A stretch of DNA of 64,000 nucleotides from Gonocerus acuteangulatus (GCA_946811695.1 OX328123.1:29219037-29283036); one strand, 5' to 3'. Shown: positions 31,991 through 44,656, numbered from the stretch's first letter. The notes: generated by a model not told the origin, from the letters alone. A program made the numbers and translations.

Positions 31991-33192
31991 AATAATTGTT
32001 GCCCAACACTGGTATTAGTTTAACGAAATTAATCAGGAATGCAGTGTACACTTTCATCCATTTCTGTACCCTTTGAAAAATGCCCCATACACAACTCCCC
32101 CCCCCCAACAATGCCCCATACAATGGATGATTAGGATTACAGATGAAAAGCCCGGCGCTACTGGCATAGATTATGTTGCACCGTAAGAAGAAAAATGTAA
32201 TAATCATTACGTATAGTGCAGATAAATTTCTCCTGGTGTTGATTTGGGCGTCGGAATATGAGTTAGGGTGGGAAATAAACATAAACATATTTGTACATAT
32301 ATATAACAACATTTAATGCTGTACTCGTACAATACATATCACATAACTAGGCTACCGTATTTACAATAGCTATACAAAATTATGTATATACGCATTAGCT
32401 ATATATGTGCATACAATTGAAAAAAAAAAGTATATATAATATTTATGTACAATGTGTATGCACATATAAACTGTTTGTGAATCATTGTACTTAACCTAAT
32501 ATTCAAAAGAGTGAAATCTTTTTTTTTTTTTTAGAAAGGATAAGTACTAGAATATACAATATACAATTAAGGTGTAACTATAATAAATTAATTTTTTTTT
32601 AAATATATTTTTAAGCCGCTTTATTATTTAATACATAACGTATACAGGAATTTGTACATTAGGACGTAGCCTGAATTTCTTTACATTTTATTATTTACAT
32701 AATTGCACAAGGCTCCATTCTTCCTTTACAAGCATAATAAACTTTAATTTAAAAATTAATGGTAATTTATTTATTTAATAAATTAATACTGTTTTGCACT
32801 ATGTCGAAATAACATAATTTATATATAATATAAAAAAAAAATATATGTACAAGTTATTAAAAAAAAGATAAAACAACAAAATACTAAAATAAACAACTTC
32901 AGGAGATGTGAACAAGACTTTTTTAAAAATATAGATGACAGCTTTAGAGAAATAAGTAAGAAATTTTTAGTTTAAATTTTATCAGCGAATTGAGTCAGTT
33001 TTTTGTAGAAAGAACCAAGGGCTTTAAAAATAACTTTGTTCATAGTAATAATTTTGAGTTATTTGTTGGTGAAAAACTATTCTGATTACAAACTTTTTTA
33101 TAATATTGATCGTGGCTCATCGAGATGAGCTTTTTAATAATAATTACTCTTACATATTTAAGAAATATAACCCCAACTAAAAATAGGAATGA
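31991..33192. other. Intergenic DNA with possible SINE tail relic
   Basis: GGCGCTACTGGCATAGAT followed by GCACCGTAAGAAGAAAAA (about 32152-32200) resembles the 3' end of SINE family 1. The rest is AT-rich without features. Confidence 0.4.
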
Positions 33193-33487
33193 GATAAACA
33201 CCAGTATTCGCTCTTCATTTATTGGTTATTTACTTATGTCATTGTTACAAAGATAAACACGAGTATTCGCTCTTCATTTATTGGTTATTTACTTATGTCA
33301 TTGTTACAAAGATAAACACGAGTATTCGCTCTTCATTTATTGGTTATTTACTTATGTCATTGTTACAAAGATAAACACCAGTATTCGCTCTTCATTTATT
33401 GGTTATTTACTTATGTCATTGTTACAAAGATAAACACCAGTATTCGCTCTTCATTTATTGGTTATTTACTTATGTCATTGTTACAAA
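33193..33487. repeat. 59-bp tandem repeat, 5 copies
   Basis: Five units beginning GATAAACACCAGTATTCGCT. The second and third have ACGAG in place of ACCAG. No spacers. Confidence 0.96.
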
Positions 33488-34410
33488 GATATAACTCAGT
33501 GAATTTACATCAAATTACATTTTTGATTAGATCTATGCGATTTGAACGCTTTAAAATTTCCTGTAAGGATTGCAGTAATCCTGATTAGGGTAAGTCACAT
33601 GAGTATATTACAAGTAAATATGGGTCTGCTGAAATTCTAAACTTTACAAAATTTGATATACATTCTGAAGAGTTTAATTGTTTATACATTGAATAGGTTT
33701 GGCTTATGACTTTTAATTTTGTTAATCTTGAGTTTAGTTATGATGGTATGAATTATTTTACAATAACAATGCTTATGTACATGAATAACCATTATTATAT
33801 TAAAAGTTTATTTTAATAAAAAAACGGTAATTCATGAGTATTTTTTTATGGAACAATGGTTTCTAAAGATCTCTCAAAAATAGTAACACAAAAATCATCA
33901 CTATGGAATATATATTTTTCCTTTTATAGAGTAACATTATTTAACAAGGAGAGAGCATTGATACTGAATTTAGACCTCAATGAGTTAATAATGTTTCTTA
34001 AGTAGCAATTTTCAATCTCCATTGAATGATTGAGATAGTAATTAATGATTGAATATATATCCCGTTCCATGCCTTGTTTGGAAAGTGGAACATTAGCTGC
34101 CGCTTGGTTCTTATCTCCGACTCAGTGATAACGAGGAACATATATCATACTATTGACATCTCTATTTCTTTAATAAGGTGGGACAGTAGAGGGTTCACTT
34201 CCCTCTCAACAGCTGTGTCATTGTCCTCCGTTTTCACCAGGATCTGCCTATGGAACCCAAATATGAAGGAATTCCTCTCATTATATTCTAAAAGTAATTT
34301 ATTGTTGGTTATATTTAATTATATTGCTACTCTGAATGAGATCTATACGTTTTAAATGTTTGAAGTTTTTTTAACAGGTACTTTTAATTGATTTCCCTCA
34401 TTAAAAAAAA
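33488..34410. other. Intergenic DNA, no recognised feature
   Basis: A 93-codon frame at 34074-34355 has no family motif I recognise. Otherwise AT-rich. Confidence 0.4.
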
Positions 34411-35015
34411 AGGAAATGCTACTGGTTGGGGCAGTAATCCTCAAGAAAGCCGATGGAGAAGGAGGGATGGAAGCATAACGTTAATAACCCATGATTCAAG
34501 AACGAATAATAGGAAATGCTACTGGTAGGGACAGTAATCCTCAAGAAAGCCGATGGAGAAGGAGGGATGGAAGCATAACGTTAATAACCCATGATTCAAG
34601 AACGAATAATAGGAAATGCTACTGGTTGGGGCAGTAATCCTCAAGAAAGCCGATGGAGAAGGAGGGATGGAAGCATAACGTTAATAACCCATGATTCAAG
34701 AACGAATAATAGGAAATGCTACTGGTAGGGACAGTAATCCTCAAGAAAGCCGATGGAGAAGGAGGGATGGAAGCATAACGTTAATAACCCATGATTCAAG
34801 AACGAATAATAGGAAATGCTACTGGTAGGGACAGTAATCCTCAAGAAAGCCGATGGAGAAGGAGGGATGGAAGCATAATGTTAATAACCCATGATTCAAG
34901 AACGAATAATAGGAAATGCTACTGGTTGGGGCAGTGATCCTCAAGAAAGCCGATGGAGAAGGAGGGATGGAAGCATAATGTTAATAACCCATGATTCAAG
35001 GACGAATAATAGGAA
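34411..35015. repeat. 100-bp tandem repeat, 6 copies of two alternating types
   Basis: Units start at 34411, 34511, 34611, 34711, 34811 and 34911. Type A has CTGGTTGGGGCAG and type B has CTGGTAGGGACAG. The order is A B A B B A. The last two units also share a change (CATAATG for CATAACG). Confidence 0.97.
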
Positions 35016-35777
35016 GTAAGTCAAATAAAGAACTCAGATTTAATGTTGACTCGAGTTTTACAGAAATTAATTGATGTATAACAACATAAGGTCTTTATTT
35101 ATGAAATTGGTGTTTCACAAATGCATTAGGATTATATTATTTTGTATTTAAATAGACTTCGATTTTTTTTCTTAACCTTTTCACGTACAAAGGATATGCA
35201 CGTCGTTTCTTAAAAAGGTTTGTAAAAGAACGTTCCAGACAATTGAAAATAATGACGAGCTTAGATATTATTGTATGTCAAAGGTTTAGGTTTTGTAAAA
35301 TTGAGTGTACGTAAATTTTGGTTTTAGTAACAATCTGTAAAATGGTTTGATGTTTATTTAAATGTTCTTAGCAGTGAAGTTGAATTATCAATTGCGTTTT
35401 AACGTACTACCTATTATGAAGATTTGTTATAAAGTCGTTAATATTGTTTGTTTTACACTTTTCTGCTGTATTTCATGCCCAAATGTTCAGAAATGCATTA
35501 TATTAGAGAAGTGTTTATTTTTTCTGGTGTATTATGCGGCTTATCTTGGTAAGGCATAAGAGGATGCCAGAAATGTGGGGATATTTCAAGTTAATGTTCC
35601 AATATCATTTGTGATTTACCTAAATGTAATGATATCCTCATTGCCTGTGGAATGAAATATTTGCCCAAGACCTTTCAAGAGAACTGTTTGTGAGGGGAAT
35701 TCCTTCATATTTTATCATCCCCAAGACTAGTCATTACATGTTGAGAGTTAGAAGGTTTGATGAGAAACACCTAGCTT
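35016..35777 (-). other. 3' flank of the ladybird exon
   Basis: Downstream of the homeobox stop on its own strand, so this should hold the 3' UTR and cleavage site. An AATAAA-type hexamer (TTTATT on the plus strand) lies at 35353 and another candidate overlaps the stop region. I cannot tell which is used. A 65-codon frame on the plus strand at 35362 has no motif. Confidence 0.35.
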
Positions 35778-36148
35778 CTATTTATCCATAGCTAGAGTCT
35801 CTTCTTCTGCAGGGACAGGCTTCTTCTTCAGCATACTGAAGCTATGGACGCTTTCTAAGAAGGACTTCTGCTGAGTGGCAAAGGCCTTAGCCGTTTCTAC
35901 GTCCTTCTTCAGCTCCTCCATGTCCCTCTTCAGCTTGGCCCTCCTGTTCTGGAACCAGGTGATCACCTGAGCGTTGCTGAGTCCCAGCTGAGCGGCGATC
36001 TCATCCCTGTCGGCGGGCGAGAGGTATTTCTGATATAGGAACCGTTTCTCCAGCTCGAAGATCTGGTGGTTCGTGAAGGCAGTCCGAGACTTGCGTTTCT
36101 TCTTCGGCTGCTGGCGATTGTTGTACATCATGTGGCTCCCTTGCCCTT
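35778..36148 (-). CDS. lb: Ladybird/Lbx homeobox gene, terminal exon
   Basis: Homeodomain transcription factor of the NK-like ladybird/Lbx group, acting in the nucleus in muscle, heart and neural patterning in known animals. The exon encodes about 122 residues. Its homeodomain lies at 35919-36098. It contains [20 protein letters not shown], then [20 protein letters not shown] and [18 protein letters not shown]. Invariant L16, F20, W48, F49, N51 and R53 are present, with Thr47 and Gln50. The TNHQ and YLSPADRD signatures favour Lbx over other classes. A basic PKKKRK stretch precedes it, and a 46-residue tail rich in Lys and Glu follows to the TAG at 35778-35780. Coding starts at a phase 1 splice acceptor, so the TTG and the few residues before 36148 are intron. 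I could not find the first exon, which in this family carries an engrailed-like repressor motif. The codons are much richer in GC than the surroundings. Confidence 0.96.
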
Positions 36149-36170
36149 CTGCAACAGACAAACAAATAAA
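36149..36170 (-). promoter_or_regulatory. Splice acceptor of the homeobox exon
   Basis: On the minus strand TTTATTTGTTTGTCTGTTGC then AG (36150-36149) forms a pyrimidine-rich acceptor immediately before the conserved coding sequence. Lbx genes usually have an intron just 5' of the homeobox, which supports the site. Confidence 0.88.
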
Positions 36171-36191
36171 TTAGTAATTCAGTTAAATTTT

Positions 36192-36232
<41 letters not shown>

Positions 36233-37941
36233 CCTATACATAAAATGCAAAAGACAATTCTATAATAATTAATTCTGGCTCAAATAAATTTTTAGTTTTC
36301 AGATCCAAATTTTTAAAAATCATGGCTAATGCTATTTAACGTGAAACGTTGAGCGTGAAATTTAATGAGTGTACCGAATAAATGTATAATAAGAAATGTA
36401 GCGTAAAATTTCTCTATTTCTTTTAGATTGGTTGATTGTTATGATTTAGGTCTTAACCAGTAAAATTTAGTAATATGGTATCTGATCCTATTGCAGTTTA
36501 GTAGAACTATATATTATAGAATACCTATCAGGATAAAATAGGCTCTTAAGTTGTTTTCTAGTTTTTTTTATGTGAATTCTAATGATCAGGGAACACATAT
36601 TTTTATTGGTTAAATTATGTTTAATAGAAAATTAACAAAAACCACCACCAAGAATATTAAATTTCTTTAATATTTTTGGTAAAAACATTATATTGTCAAA
36701 CGTCAGCTAAAGAAAATAACATAAAAAAATAAAATTATGAAAATAAATTAGTATTCTTACACAATTTCATACATCTACTCGTGATCATTTTTTTTTTCAC
36801 ATTAAGGTTTAATCCAGACATTTAAGTATCGATAAATATTTTAAAAATTCAATTTTTGAGACGCTTTTTAATCATAGGTCTTTTGAGGACATTATAAAAT
36901 TTTTTTTTTCCGCTGGGGTTAATTTTTTATTTATTTTATTACAGATTGTATTTGTATATTTTGTAGCTGGACAAATTCCATTTCATTGTATTATATAAAA
37001 TAATAGTGTGAACGAAAATAAACCTGGCGTTGTCGTTTTTAACTTAAAATTACTTGCTATGCTCGCGGCTTCGCTCGGGTGGATAATGACTTAGGGCAGC
37101 ATTTTAGGATATATCTTTTGGTTTATATCCATCGGGGATCAAGCATACACGCTGCAAAGTTTGCTAAACTGCGACAGAGCCACTAAAATGACCCCTTAGG
37201 GATTTGATAAACCCTAGTGTGTATAGAATGTCTGACAGACAGCAGACATGCAGACAAAAATTCTAAAAATTATTGTTTTGGGTACTATTGCGTTGATAAA
37301 GGCCCCCAATAGTATTTTTTCCCATATATCTTTCATGTACAGACAGCGATCCGTTAGAATTTTATTATATGTATAGATTTATAATTTCAGCTATTCTTTT
37401 ATGTTCTTTCTAAAAAAATGTATGTTTCATAAAATCATCATAAAAGTGGGGTGCTGAATCCTTTTGTGCTTTGTAGCCGTCATATCCGTCAGGTAGGGTT
37501 TGGATTTATTCATATTTAGTAGAATGCTATCATCAGCTGACTAGTTAGATACCAGCTGGAGTTCTCATGGATTAGTCTTGCTGCCGTTGGATTGTGTTCT
37601 AGTCCTGAAATTGGCAGATAATGAAGGAAGCAGGATGGAATACAATGGCAGAGAACAATACTCCAAGATAAGACAGAGCTGGTGATTAGTCAGTGATTGC
37701 ACCGGTAGGTATTTCCTCATATCTCCAGCTACTTCTGGAGGAAGGCTCATTTCGAAACGATGCAATCCAAGCTGTTTCCCGCCCAAACACAATGGCTGCC
37801 TTCATTTGCGCACCTAAGGTTCTCAAACTCTATGGAGAGCAGATTAGAATGTGTACTTGCTATGCATAAACGGAGCGAGATAGGGTCAGGGGGAAAGAGA
37901 GGGTGGGAGAGACAGTATTGCTTGAAAAAGAAATTTAAAAA
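36171..37941 (-). other. Intron of the homeobox gene (start), no other feature
   Basis: AT-rich. A 35-base T run on the plus strand (about 36195-36230) sits within 50 bp of the acceptor. I find no second exon here. The intron must run through or beyond the repeats to the right if the gene is intact. Confidence 0.5.
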
Positions 37942-37990
37942 AAAGTCCGACTCGCAGGAACTGCGTCATCTTAGCGCGGTTCCAGTTCTT

Positions 37991-38181
37991 TTTTTTCTTT
38001 TTTTTTTTCTTTTTTCCGGCTCATCTACATCTAGGTCATTAGCGCCGACATCTAGGGTTTAGCGAGGAATTTTACCAGCGAGCCGTGGGATGATAAAATT
38101 CCTGCCGGAGGTTGGGAATCGAACCCACCATCTCCCGCTTATGAATCCAAGGCGCTAGCCATTAGACCACGGGAGACCCCG
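37991..38181 (-). mobile_element. SINE family 1 nested in the Helentron-like element
   Basis: Full head (minus: GGGGTCTCCCGTGGTCTAAT, then GGTTCGATTCC) and T-rich tail on the plus strand. The flanks share GTTCTT (37985-37990 and 38182-38187), a short candidate target duplication. It splits the sequence GCGGTTCC...GTTCATATCCC that is continuous in copy 1. Confidence 0.88.
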
Positions 38182-39260
38182 GTTCTTGTTCATATCCCTA
38201 TTCTCATTTGAAAAGCATAGAATAGAAACAGATAATATTTTCCTCGGCCTTTGTTCAAAGGGTTTTATGGCTATACCTGGGGTTAGGGTCGGGTCCGCAA
38301 GACCCTAGAAACCTCTTCTAGCGATACTTCATTTCATACGTTTCAATGAATTGGAAAATATCAAAAATTTTCACATATTCCTGTGTTCTTTTACTATAGT
38401 AATAATTCTACAGATAAAATCAATTAAAAAATAAAATAAAAAAACCAACAGCATAAAGGCAATTGAAAATATTCAAAAGACGTCATCGAATCTTTTTCTC
38501 TTGGCAAGCTGTGTTTCTACCAATGAATTGTTTTTCTTATTTTGCCTAATCTGTTTTATTGTAAAATACATTATCCAAATATAAGCAATTAAAAAATAAC
38601 AAGGAATAAAAACAGACAAAAAGAACAGTTCGAATAAGCAAAATCCATTACTTTAATGTTTTAAGCACTTATTTCTCCGATTGACATCGCCTAATCAAAA
38701 CTTTCTTTAGAACCTTTTTTGTAGAGCATTTAGTAAGCTTTCTAATGGTATTGTTTTGTTTGCCAAGATTCTCAACCTTTTTCGAGATATTAAGGAAAAT
38801 ATACAGAGTTACCAAAACTTTTTATGTCTGTTAATAAAATATTTTATTCTAACCCTTCCTTAACTCCAAACGTAACCAAAATTTCAACATATTAGTTCGA
38901 ATGATAGTAAAACATGCAGAAAGTGTTTCAACTGAATCCCATGATTCTAAGTACCCAAACCAAAAACGGTATTCAAAAAGTATTTTTCCAATTTTCTCAA
39001 AAACGGTTAAAGCTATCGCCTTGAAAATGGTTTCATTCGTTTTACTAGCCAAAGAAGCCTATAAAACGAGTACTTACAAGCTTATGAACTCAAAAACGTA
39101 AGCGTTACGATTTTTTTTGCGCGAATTTCGCCCCAAACGCCATCTTCCAGTGGGCGGATTTTGCTGGTTAACGAACTTGACCTTTCAAATTGGACGACAG
39201 ATTTTTGTACCAAATTTCATCAAAATCGGACCATCACGGAAGCCAGAAATCCGCGAACAG

Positions 39261-39363
<103 letters not shown>

Positions 39364-39499
39364 AATTTTAACCACCGTTATTTTCGGTCTCTAGGGGTTC
39401 TGAAACGCGAAATTTTCTAGTCGGCACTTCCGGATTGTTTCATTGTATCAACCTTATAAGCGGGGTTCCTCCCTATGGGGGAGGGAGGAACCGCGCTAA

Positions 39500-40139
39500 A
39501 AGAACAGTTCGAATAAGCGAAATCAATTACTTTAAAGTTTTATGCACTTATTTCTCCGATTGACATCGCCTAATCAAAACTTTCAATAGAACCTATTTTG
39601 TAGAGCATTTAGTAAGCATTCTAATGGTAATCTTTTGTTTCGCAAGATTCTCAACCTTTTTCGAGATATTAAGGAAAGTATACAAAGTTACCAAAACTTT
39701 TCATGTCTATTCATAAAATATTTTATTCTAACCCTTCCTTAACTCCAAACGTAACATAACTTTCTACATATTAGTCTTAATGAAAGTAGAACATGCAGAT
39801 AATGCTTCAACTGAATCCCGTGATTCTAAGTACCCAAACCAAAAACGGTATTCAAAAACTATTTTTCCAATCTTCTCGAAAACGGTTAAAGCTATCGCCT
39901 TGAAAATGGTTTCATTCGTTTTCCTAGCCCAAGAAGCCTATAAAAAGAGTACTTACAAGCTTATGAACTAAAAAACGTAAGCGTTACGATTTTTTCTGCA
40001 CAAATTTCGCCCCAAACGCCATCTTCCAGTGGGCGGATTTTGCTGGTTAACGAACTTGACCTTTCAAATTGGACGACTGATTTTTGTACCAAATTTCATC
40101 AAAATCGGACCATCAGGGAAGCCAGAAATGAGCGAACAG

Positions 40140-40220
<81 letters not shown>

Positions 40221-40378
40221 TATACATATATATATATATACAAATTTGAACCACCGTTATTTTCGGTCTCTAGGGGTTCTGAAACGCGAAATTTTCTAGT
40301 CGGCACTTCCGGATTGTTTCATTGTATCAACCTTATAAGCGGGGTTCCTCCCTATGGGGGAGGGAGGAACCGCGCTAA
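39500..40378 (+). mobile_element. Helentron/DINE-1-like element, copy 3, tandem with copy 2
   Basis: Begins exactly where copy 2 ends but lacks the 5' block, starting at an internal point (GAACAGTTCGAATAAGCG). It ends with the same hairpin (40343-40371) and CGCGCTAA (ending 40378). The two are partial head-to-tail repeats with high similarity. The (TA)n tract is at 40144-40239. Confidence 0.65.
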
Positions 40379-40542
40379 AAAGTTCTACAAGGAAATGGAT
40401 AAACACTGCAAGAATCGGCTATGAATTGGAAACGTTACGGCTGCCTCGACCAAAAGGTACGAGAACAGCATATTTGCTGGCTGACTAAACCCTTAGATTA
40501 TTTACCTACCAGAGCCAATAATGGAAACATAACGAGTTGTAG

Positions 40543-40800
40543 ATACTTAGCCGTCGAGGTGATAAGCAGTCAACGAATAGTTTGGATTCAGCTAAGATTT
40601 TCATAACAAATATTTTAAAGTCCTGAACATAAATCTTAACGAAAATCTTATTTTTGTTTCAAATATTATAGTCTTCTGGTATTGACCGTCTCACAAAGTT
40701 CTTTGCCGACGTTTCGCTAGTCATACTGCCAGCTTCCTCAGGGCTTAGTCTGAGTATGATTCTCAGACTAAGCTCTAAGGAAGCCTACGAGCTTATTTTT
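40543..40800 (-). mobile_element. Hammerhead-bearing repeat, mostly one arm
   Basis: Left edge TTAGCCGTCGAGGTGATAAG is the outer end shared with the 60.9 kb pair. A hammerhead-like motif on the minus strand follows at 40695-40755. Beyond it an 11-bp hairpin (CTTAGTCTGAG / CTCAGACTAAG) leads into a truncated mirror of the motif (GCTCTAAGGAAGCC), so the second arm is mostly lost. Confidence 0.6.
40695..40755 (-). ncRNA. Hammerhead-like ribozyme motif, core intact
   Basis: CTGAGGA (minus, 40741-40735), one extra A, five-pair helix II GCTGG/CTAGC, then GAAACGTC with predicted cleavage after the C at 40708. Helix I pairs GCC with GGC, then an internal loop and CAGA/TTTG. Confidence 0.65.
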
Positions 40801-41086
40801 GTTTCTCGGCCGAATTCCGCCTATTCTCCTGCTGGAATATTAGAAACTGATATTATTTCGCCTTCAATGCAACGAACCTTTATTATTATATAATAATCAT
40901 AATAGTGCAAAAAAAGTGTCCAGAAAACGCAAAACATTTTCACGGATTTAGCACTACTTTCAATGCCCTGTGACAAAAAATTGTTAATGAAAACCTGGTA
41001 TGTTATAAAATATTTAAAATAACACGACTTTTTTTTTAACTAACTTCAAAAACATAAGACCATATATTGTTTAATAAAAAAAAAAA
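40801..41086. other. Intergenic DNA, no recognised feature
   Basis: Nothing recognised apart from an A run at about 41079. Confidence 0.4.
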
Positions 41087-41356
41087 ATCAGTCCCTTAAG
41101 AGGCCCTGAGGCAGATATCTGATTAATGACCATAATGCACACTAGGGAGATAGTGTGGTCAGTACTATGTTCCGGTCGCCTGATTTTCCCCTTGGCTGCT
41201 TCGACTGCTAGAGTCATTAGCACCCAAGGTAGCCATTATTAAATTAATTAAAGGCTGGGTTGGCCTAGGGACGGTCAGGGAGGCCGAATTCAACCCATGA
41301 ACAAAGACACTAGGAGAAAAAATCTTTACTGCTTGCTCGGGATTTGAACTCAGGAC
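41087..41356 (-). mobile_element. tRNA-derived SINE (family 2), head truncated
   Basis: Matches the 13429-13835 copy from TCAGTCCC through GGCTGGGTTGGCCTAGGGAC to the B box (GGGATTTGAACTC in plus orientation). It breaks off before the A box. Confidence 0.88.
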
Positions 41357-42619
41357 CATTTTTTTTAATATAAATTCATTTTCCCGTCTATATAATAAAA
41401 AAAAATTCCTCCCAGAACGTAGCCAAAATTTATATCTATTGCCAACATTTTTTAAAACGTGGAAAATAATGTTTAACTAAATATTGAAGTCATTCCGTAG
41501 TTTTTTCAAAGATTATTATAGGAAAATGATTGGGCTGCCTTTTTTTACAATACTTTCTCGACTCCAAAGTTAACCCAAGTCAGTATGTCTTATTGTTAGT
41601 TTCAATAAAAGTCAAAAGTATGAAAAAGGGTTTAACACAATCCATCGTTTTTTAGTTCCCAAAACGAACTTTTTCTCCAAACTTTTTAAAGATGTCTCCA
41701 AAGTGGTTTTATATGTACCTACTGTATTATCTGTTTGTAAGAAATTGCTCCCACCAAGTGTCTAATGAAGAGACTTGAACTCTGTTTGAAACATGCATAC
41801 GTGAGAATTCCTCATACACCCTCAATCAGTCCAGACATGCTCTAACAGGGACTGTTCTCCGCTTCAATCAGGGATTTATGACAGATGGCGCCGACGCAAT
41901 AAATGTTTACAGCTGCAATCAGAGGACCTTCCTGTGGCGCCGTCTTCAGCTCATTTGCATAATGCTCTACTATAAACATGTACCTGAGATGCATTTCCAA
42001 CACTGGACGATTGCTACTCGAATTGGACGAGTCTCCAACTCCCCAAGCCTTCCTTCCTCAACATCTCATGTACGTTCATAATTGGGAAAGTCCAGCAAGA
42101 ATAGTACAAGAGAAATTAGTGTCGAGATATTCCGTCGAATAGAACGGAAGAGTGTCAAACGGGAGTTGCTTTACATACTTGCAATTAATTAATTGATATT
42201 CCATGCAGTGGAAAATGCTAAAGATTGCTGATAAGATGTTGATAGTTAGCTGTCGAGGTGATAAAAAGTCAGACAATATGTTGGAACCAGAAAGAATCCA
42301 TATTTTTTCATATTTTCACCATGGTCACTTACTTGCTAGCTTTGGTTTTACTCCATACCCTAGGCATTTATTGGTATTTTGTATATTATGTGTTATTAAA
42401 AATTAAAAACATTATTATTTCTCCGTTCATCTGTTCTTATTTGATTTTAATGCCTTGTTTTAATAATTTATTTATATTATTAACAAAGTTCTACACAAAA
42501 ACTATTATTCACTTGCATTTTTATAATGTTCTACTACTTATAAGACACAAAAACAAATGTTTTATAATCGATGGTTATTTGTCGATCTAACATATTTTTT
42601 TTTAATGGTTTTAATTATT
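41357..42619. other. Intergenic DNA, no recognised feature
   Basis: Frames of 60-110 codons (for example 42258-42590) are hydrophobic, AT-driven and without motifs. The sequence GTTAGCTGTCGAGGTGATAA at about 42246 matches the outer end of the hammerhead inverted-pair family. Confidence 0.4.
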
Positions 42620-42790
42620 TTCATTGATAATTCTGTAAGTAAGCTTTAGGTGCGGTAGAAAAAGAAAAGTGGATTCTTGAAGTAACTGGCAGGATTTTCT
42701 CCCTAATAAAGTTTAAAACATTAACTTATATTTGCGACGTTTCGAAACTGTTAAGCTTCATCATCAGGCATCCTACATTAAGCCGTGTTA
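42620..42790 (-). mobile_element. Hammerhead-bearing repeat fragment
   Basis: A hammerhead-like motif (minus, 42730-42775) is followed by CAAATATAAGTTAATG and TTTATTAGGGAGAAAATCC. Penelope-like terminal-repeat layout is likely, but no reverse transcriptase lies nearby. Confidence 0.45.
42730..42775 (-). ncRNA. Hammerhead-like ribozyme motif, core intact
   Basis: CTGATGA (minus, 42767-42761), one extra T, six-pair helix II GAAGCT/AGTTTC (one G-T pair) with loop TAAC, then GAAACGTC. Predicted cleavage is after the C at 42736. Helix I TGC/GCA. Confidence 0.65.
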
Positions 42791-44405
42791 AGGTCTATTA
42801 TAATTATTACATTTCATATTAAGGCCCATTGTGAATTTTGAGAGTGAACGTTTAATCCGGGTAAGAATCTTCATAATTTGTTTAGTGGACAAGGCATATT
42901 CTCACTCAGGGAAGCCTGCAAGTGGCAAATATAAGTTAGTTTTAAACATTTTTGGGGAGCAACTCCTGTCAGTTGATTTAATAATTCTGTATATAGGTTG
43001 GTTTTTAGCTGAAGAAGTCTGCCAAAAACAAGCAGAAACTTAGAAAAAATATTATTATTACGAAAATATTATTATTATTCTTAGCAGAATCCCAACTATT
43101 CCCTGACTACTTAAAATAGAATTAGTCTTAATATTGTAAGCTACACCTGTGCATTTCTTTCTCGACAGGGTGACTCTATATCCAATGGATTGGAGAAATA
43201 TACGACCAAGTCAAGGGGGTTTCTATTGCGAAGCTAGATTTTAGTATTCTACGAACAAATTATTGAGCGAACCCCTTAAAAAAAAAAAAAACATTAGTTT
43301 TCACGGGTTTGAACTTCCCTAACCATGAGAAACGATAATTCTCTTTAACTATTTTTACGCTGCACGATCATGAACTTTTCGCATTATTAAGAGGGAACGA
43401 ACTCCGGCTGTGTCATGGTTCACTTCTTCAGACTTGCTGCATAATTTCTTCATCTATTACGTATATTGGTAATAATCCTACATAAACTTCCGGGATAGAA
43501 TTACAGAAAAATCAGAGCCATATCGCTTTATATCAACGGCACGAGTGCCCTGAAGTTGATAAACACTACACAAAGACGAAGGATTTTCATAAATATTTTT
43601 CTATAGCCCTGCCGCAAACAAAAGAACAAGGTAGTACGCACGCCCTGCATTCAGCCCATGTGTCCCCTCCGGCCACGCCCCTTCTTGACCTTTTATTTGC
43701 GGGGGGACTACAGATAAGCAAGAGTACATAATACAGCCACTGTGGCTGATAACCAAGTAGAGTAACGTATTATTCTATTTACAAATATGAATACGAATTT
43801 ATTCGTTATTCAGTTATTTGTAAACACACATAAGAATGAATTCGCATTCATAAGTGTAAACACAAATTTATTTACATTTATAGATGAAACTACAACTGTA
43901 TTCCCAAGTTTTTTAGTGAATACAATTAAATTCTCAGGAACAATTATAAATATTTGTGAATATTTAGGCAAAAACGAGTGAATGGGACCATCTTCTAGTC
44001 CCCCAATGCGCTTTTGAAATATCTTATGATTCCGCAGATATCAAGAGTATTATCACCAAAAAGTGATATTATTGCTAACATCCAATAGACGATGCTTCTT
44101 CGAAATACCTCTTCCATGCTGCACTATAGCACCGGATGAAACACCACGAGGGTTTTTGTAAATGTTTTAGCGGCACACACTATTTCAGAGATTATGTAGA
44201 CTTTCATCAAATATTGATATAAGTTCTAACTTTAAATGCACCGTAGGAACAAACTCCACAACGTTTCTAATAAATTATAATTATTATTATCTGGAGATTA
44301 AGAAGACAGAAATTCTACCATCGGATCCAAAATGATTTTTTGAAAAATGTCTTCTCAGCAATTGAATGTACTATATCATTAAAACACAATCCACGACGAT
44401 TAATG
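42791..44405. other. Intergenic DNA, no recognised feature
   Basis: No gene recognised. A degenerate TTTATTCATTT-like stretch occupies about 43780-43960. Confidence 0.4.
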
Positions 44406-44656
44406 TATATGTTACTGGCAAAGCATATAATCAGGCATTCTATAGAATGCCTAAATCCAGCCGACAATGTATGAAATAAAGCTTATTTCATACTTTGCCT
44501 AGGCATTCTATAGAATGCCTACTGTGATTTAGGCAAAGAATGAAAGACAGGATTTGTAGCTTGTAGGAGTAACTACCGGCGGTGCGATTGCGGATTTATA
44601 TCCAAGGAACATCGCGTCTGATGATGTCAAGGAGAATTAGAAGAATGCCTAGGACG

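Noticed and set aside
36149..36161. TTG as start codon of the homeobox frame
   Set aside because: It lies 5' of a clear splice acceptor, in the pyrimidine tract. The coding sequence enters from an upstream exon.
36066..36272. Plus-strand frame overlapping the homeobox exon
   Set aside because: It is antisense to the conserved exon and runs into a poly(T) tract.
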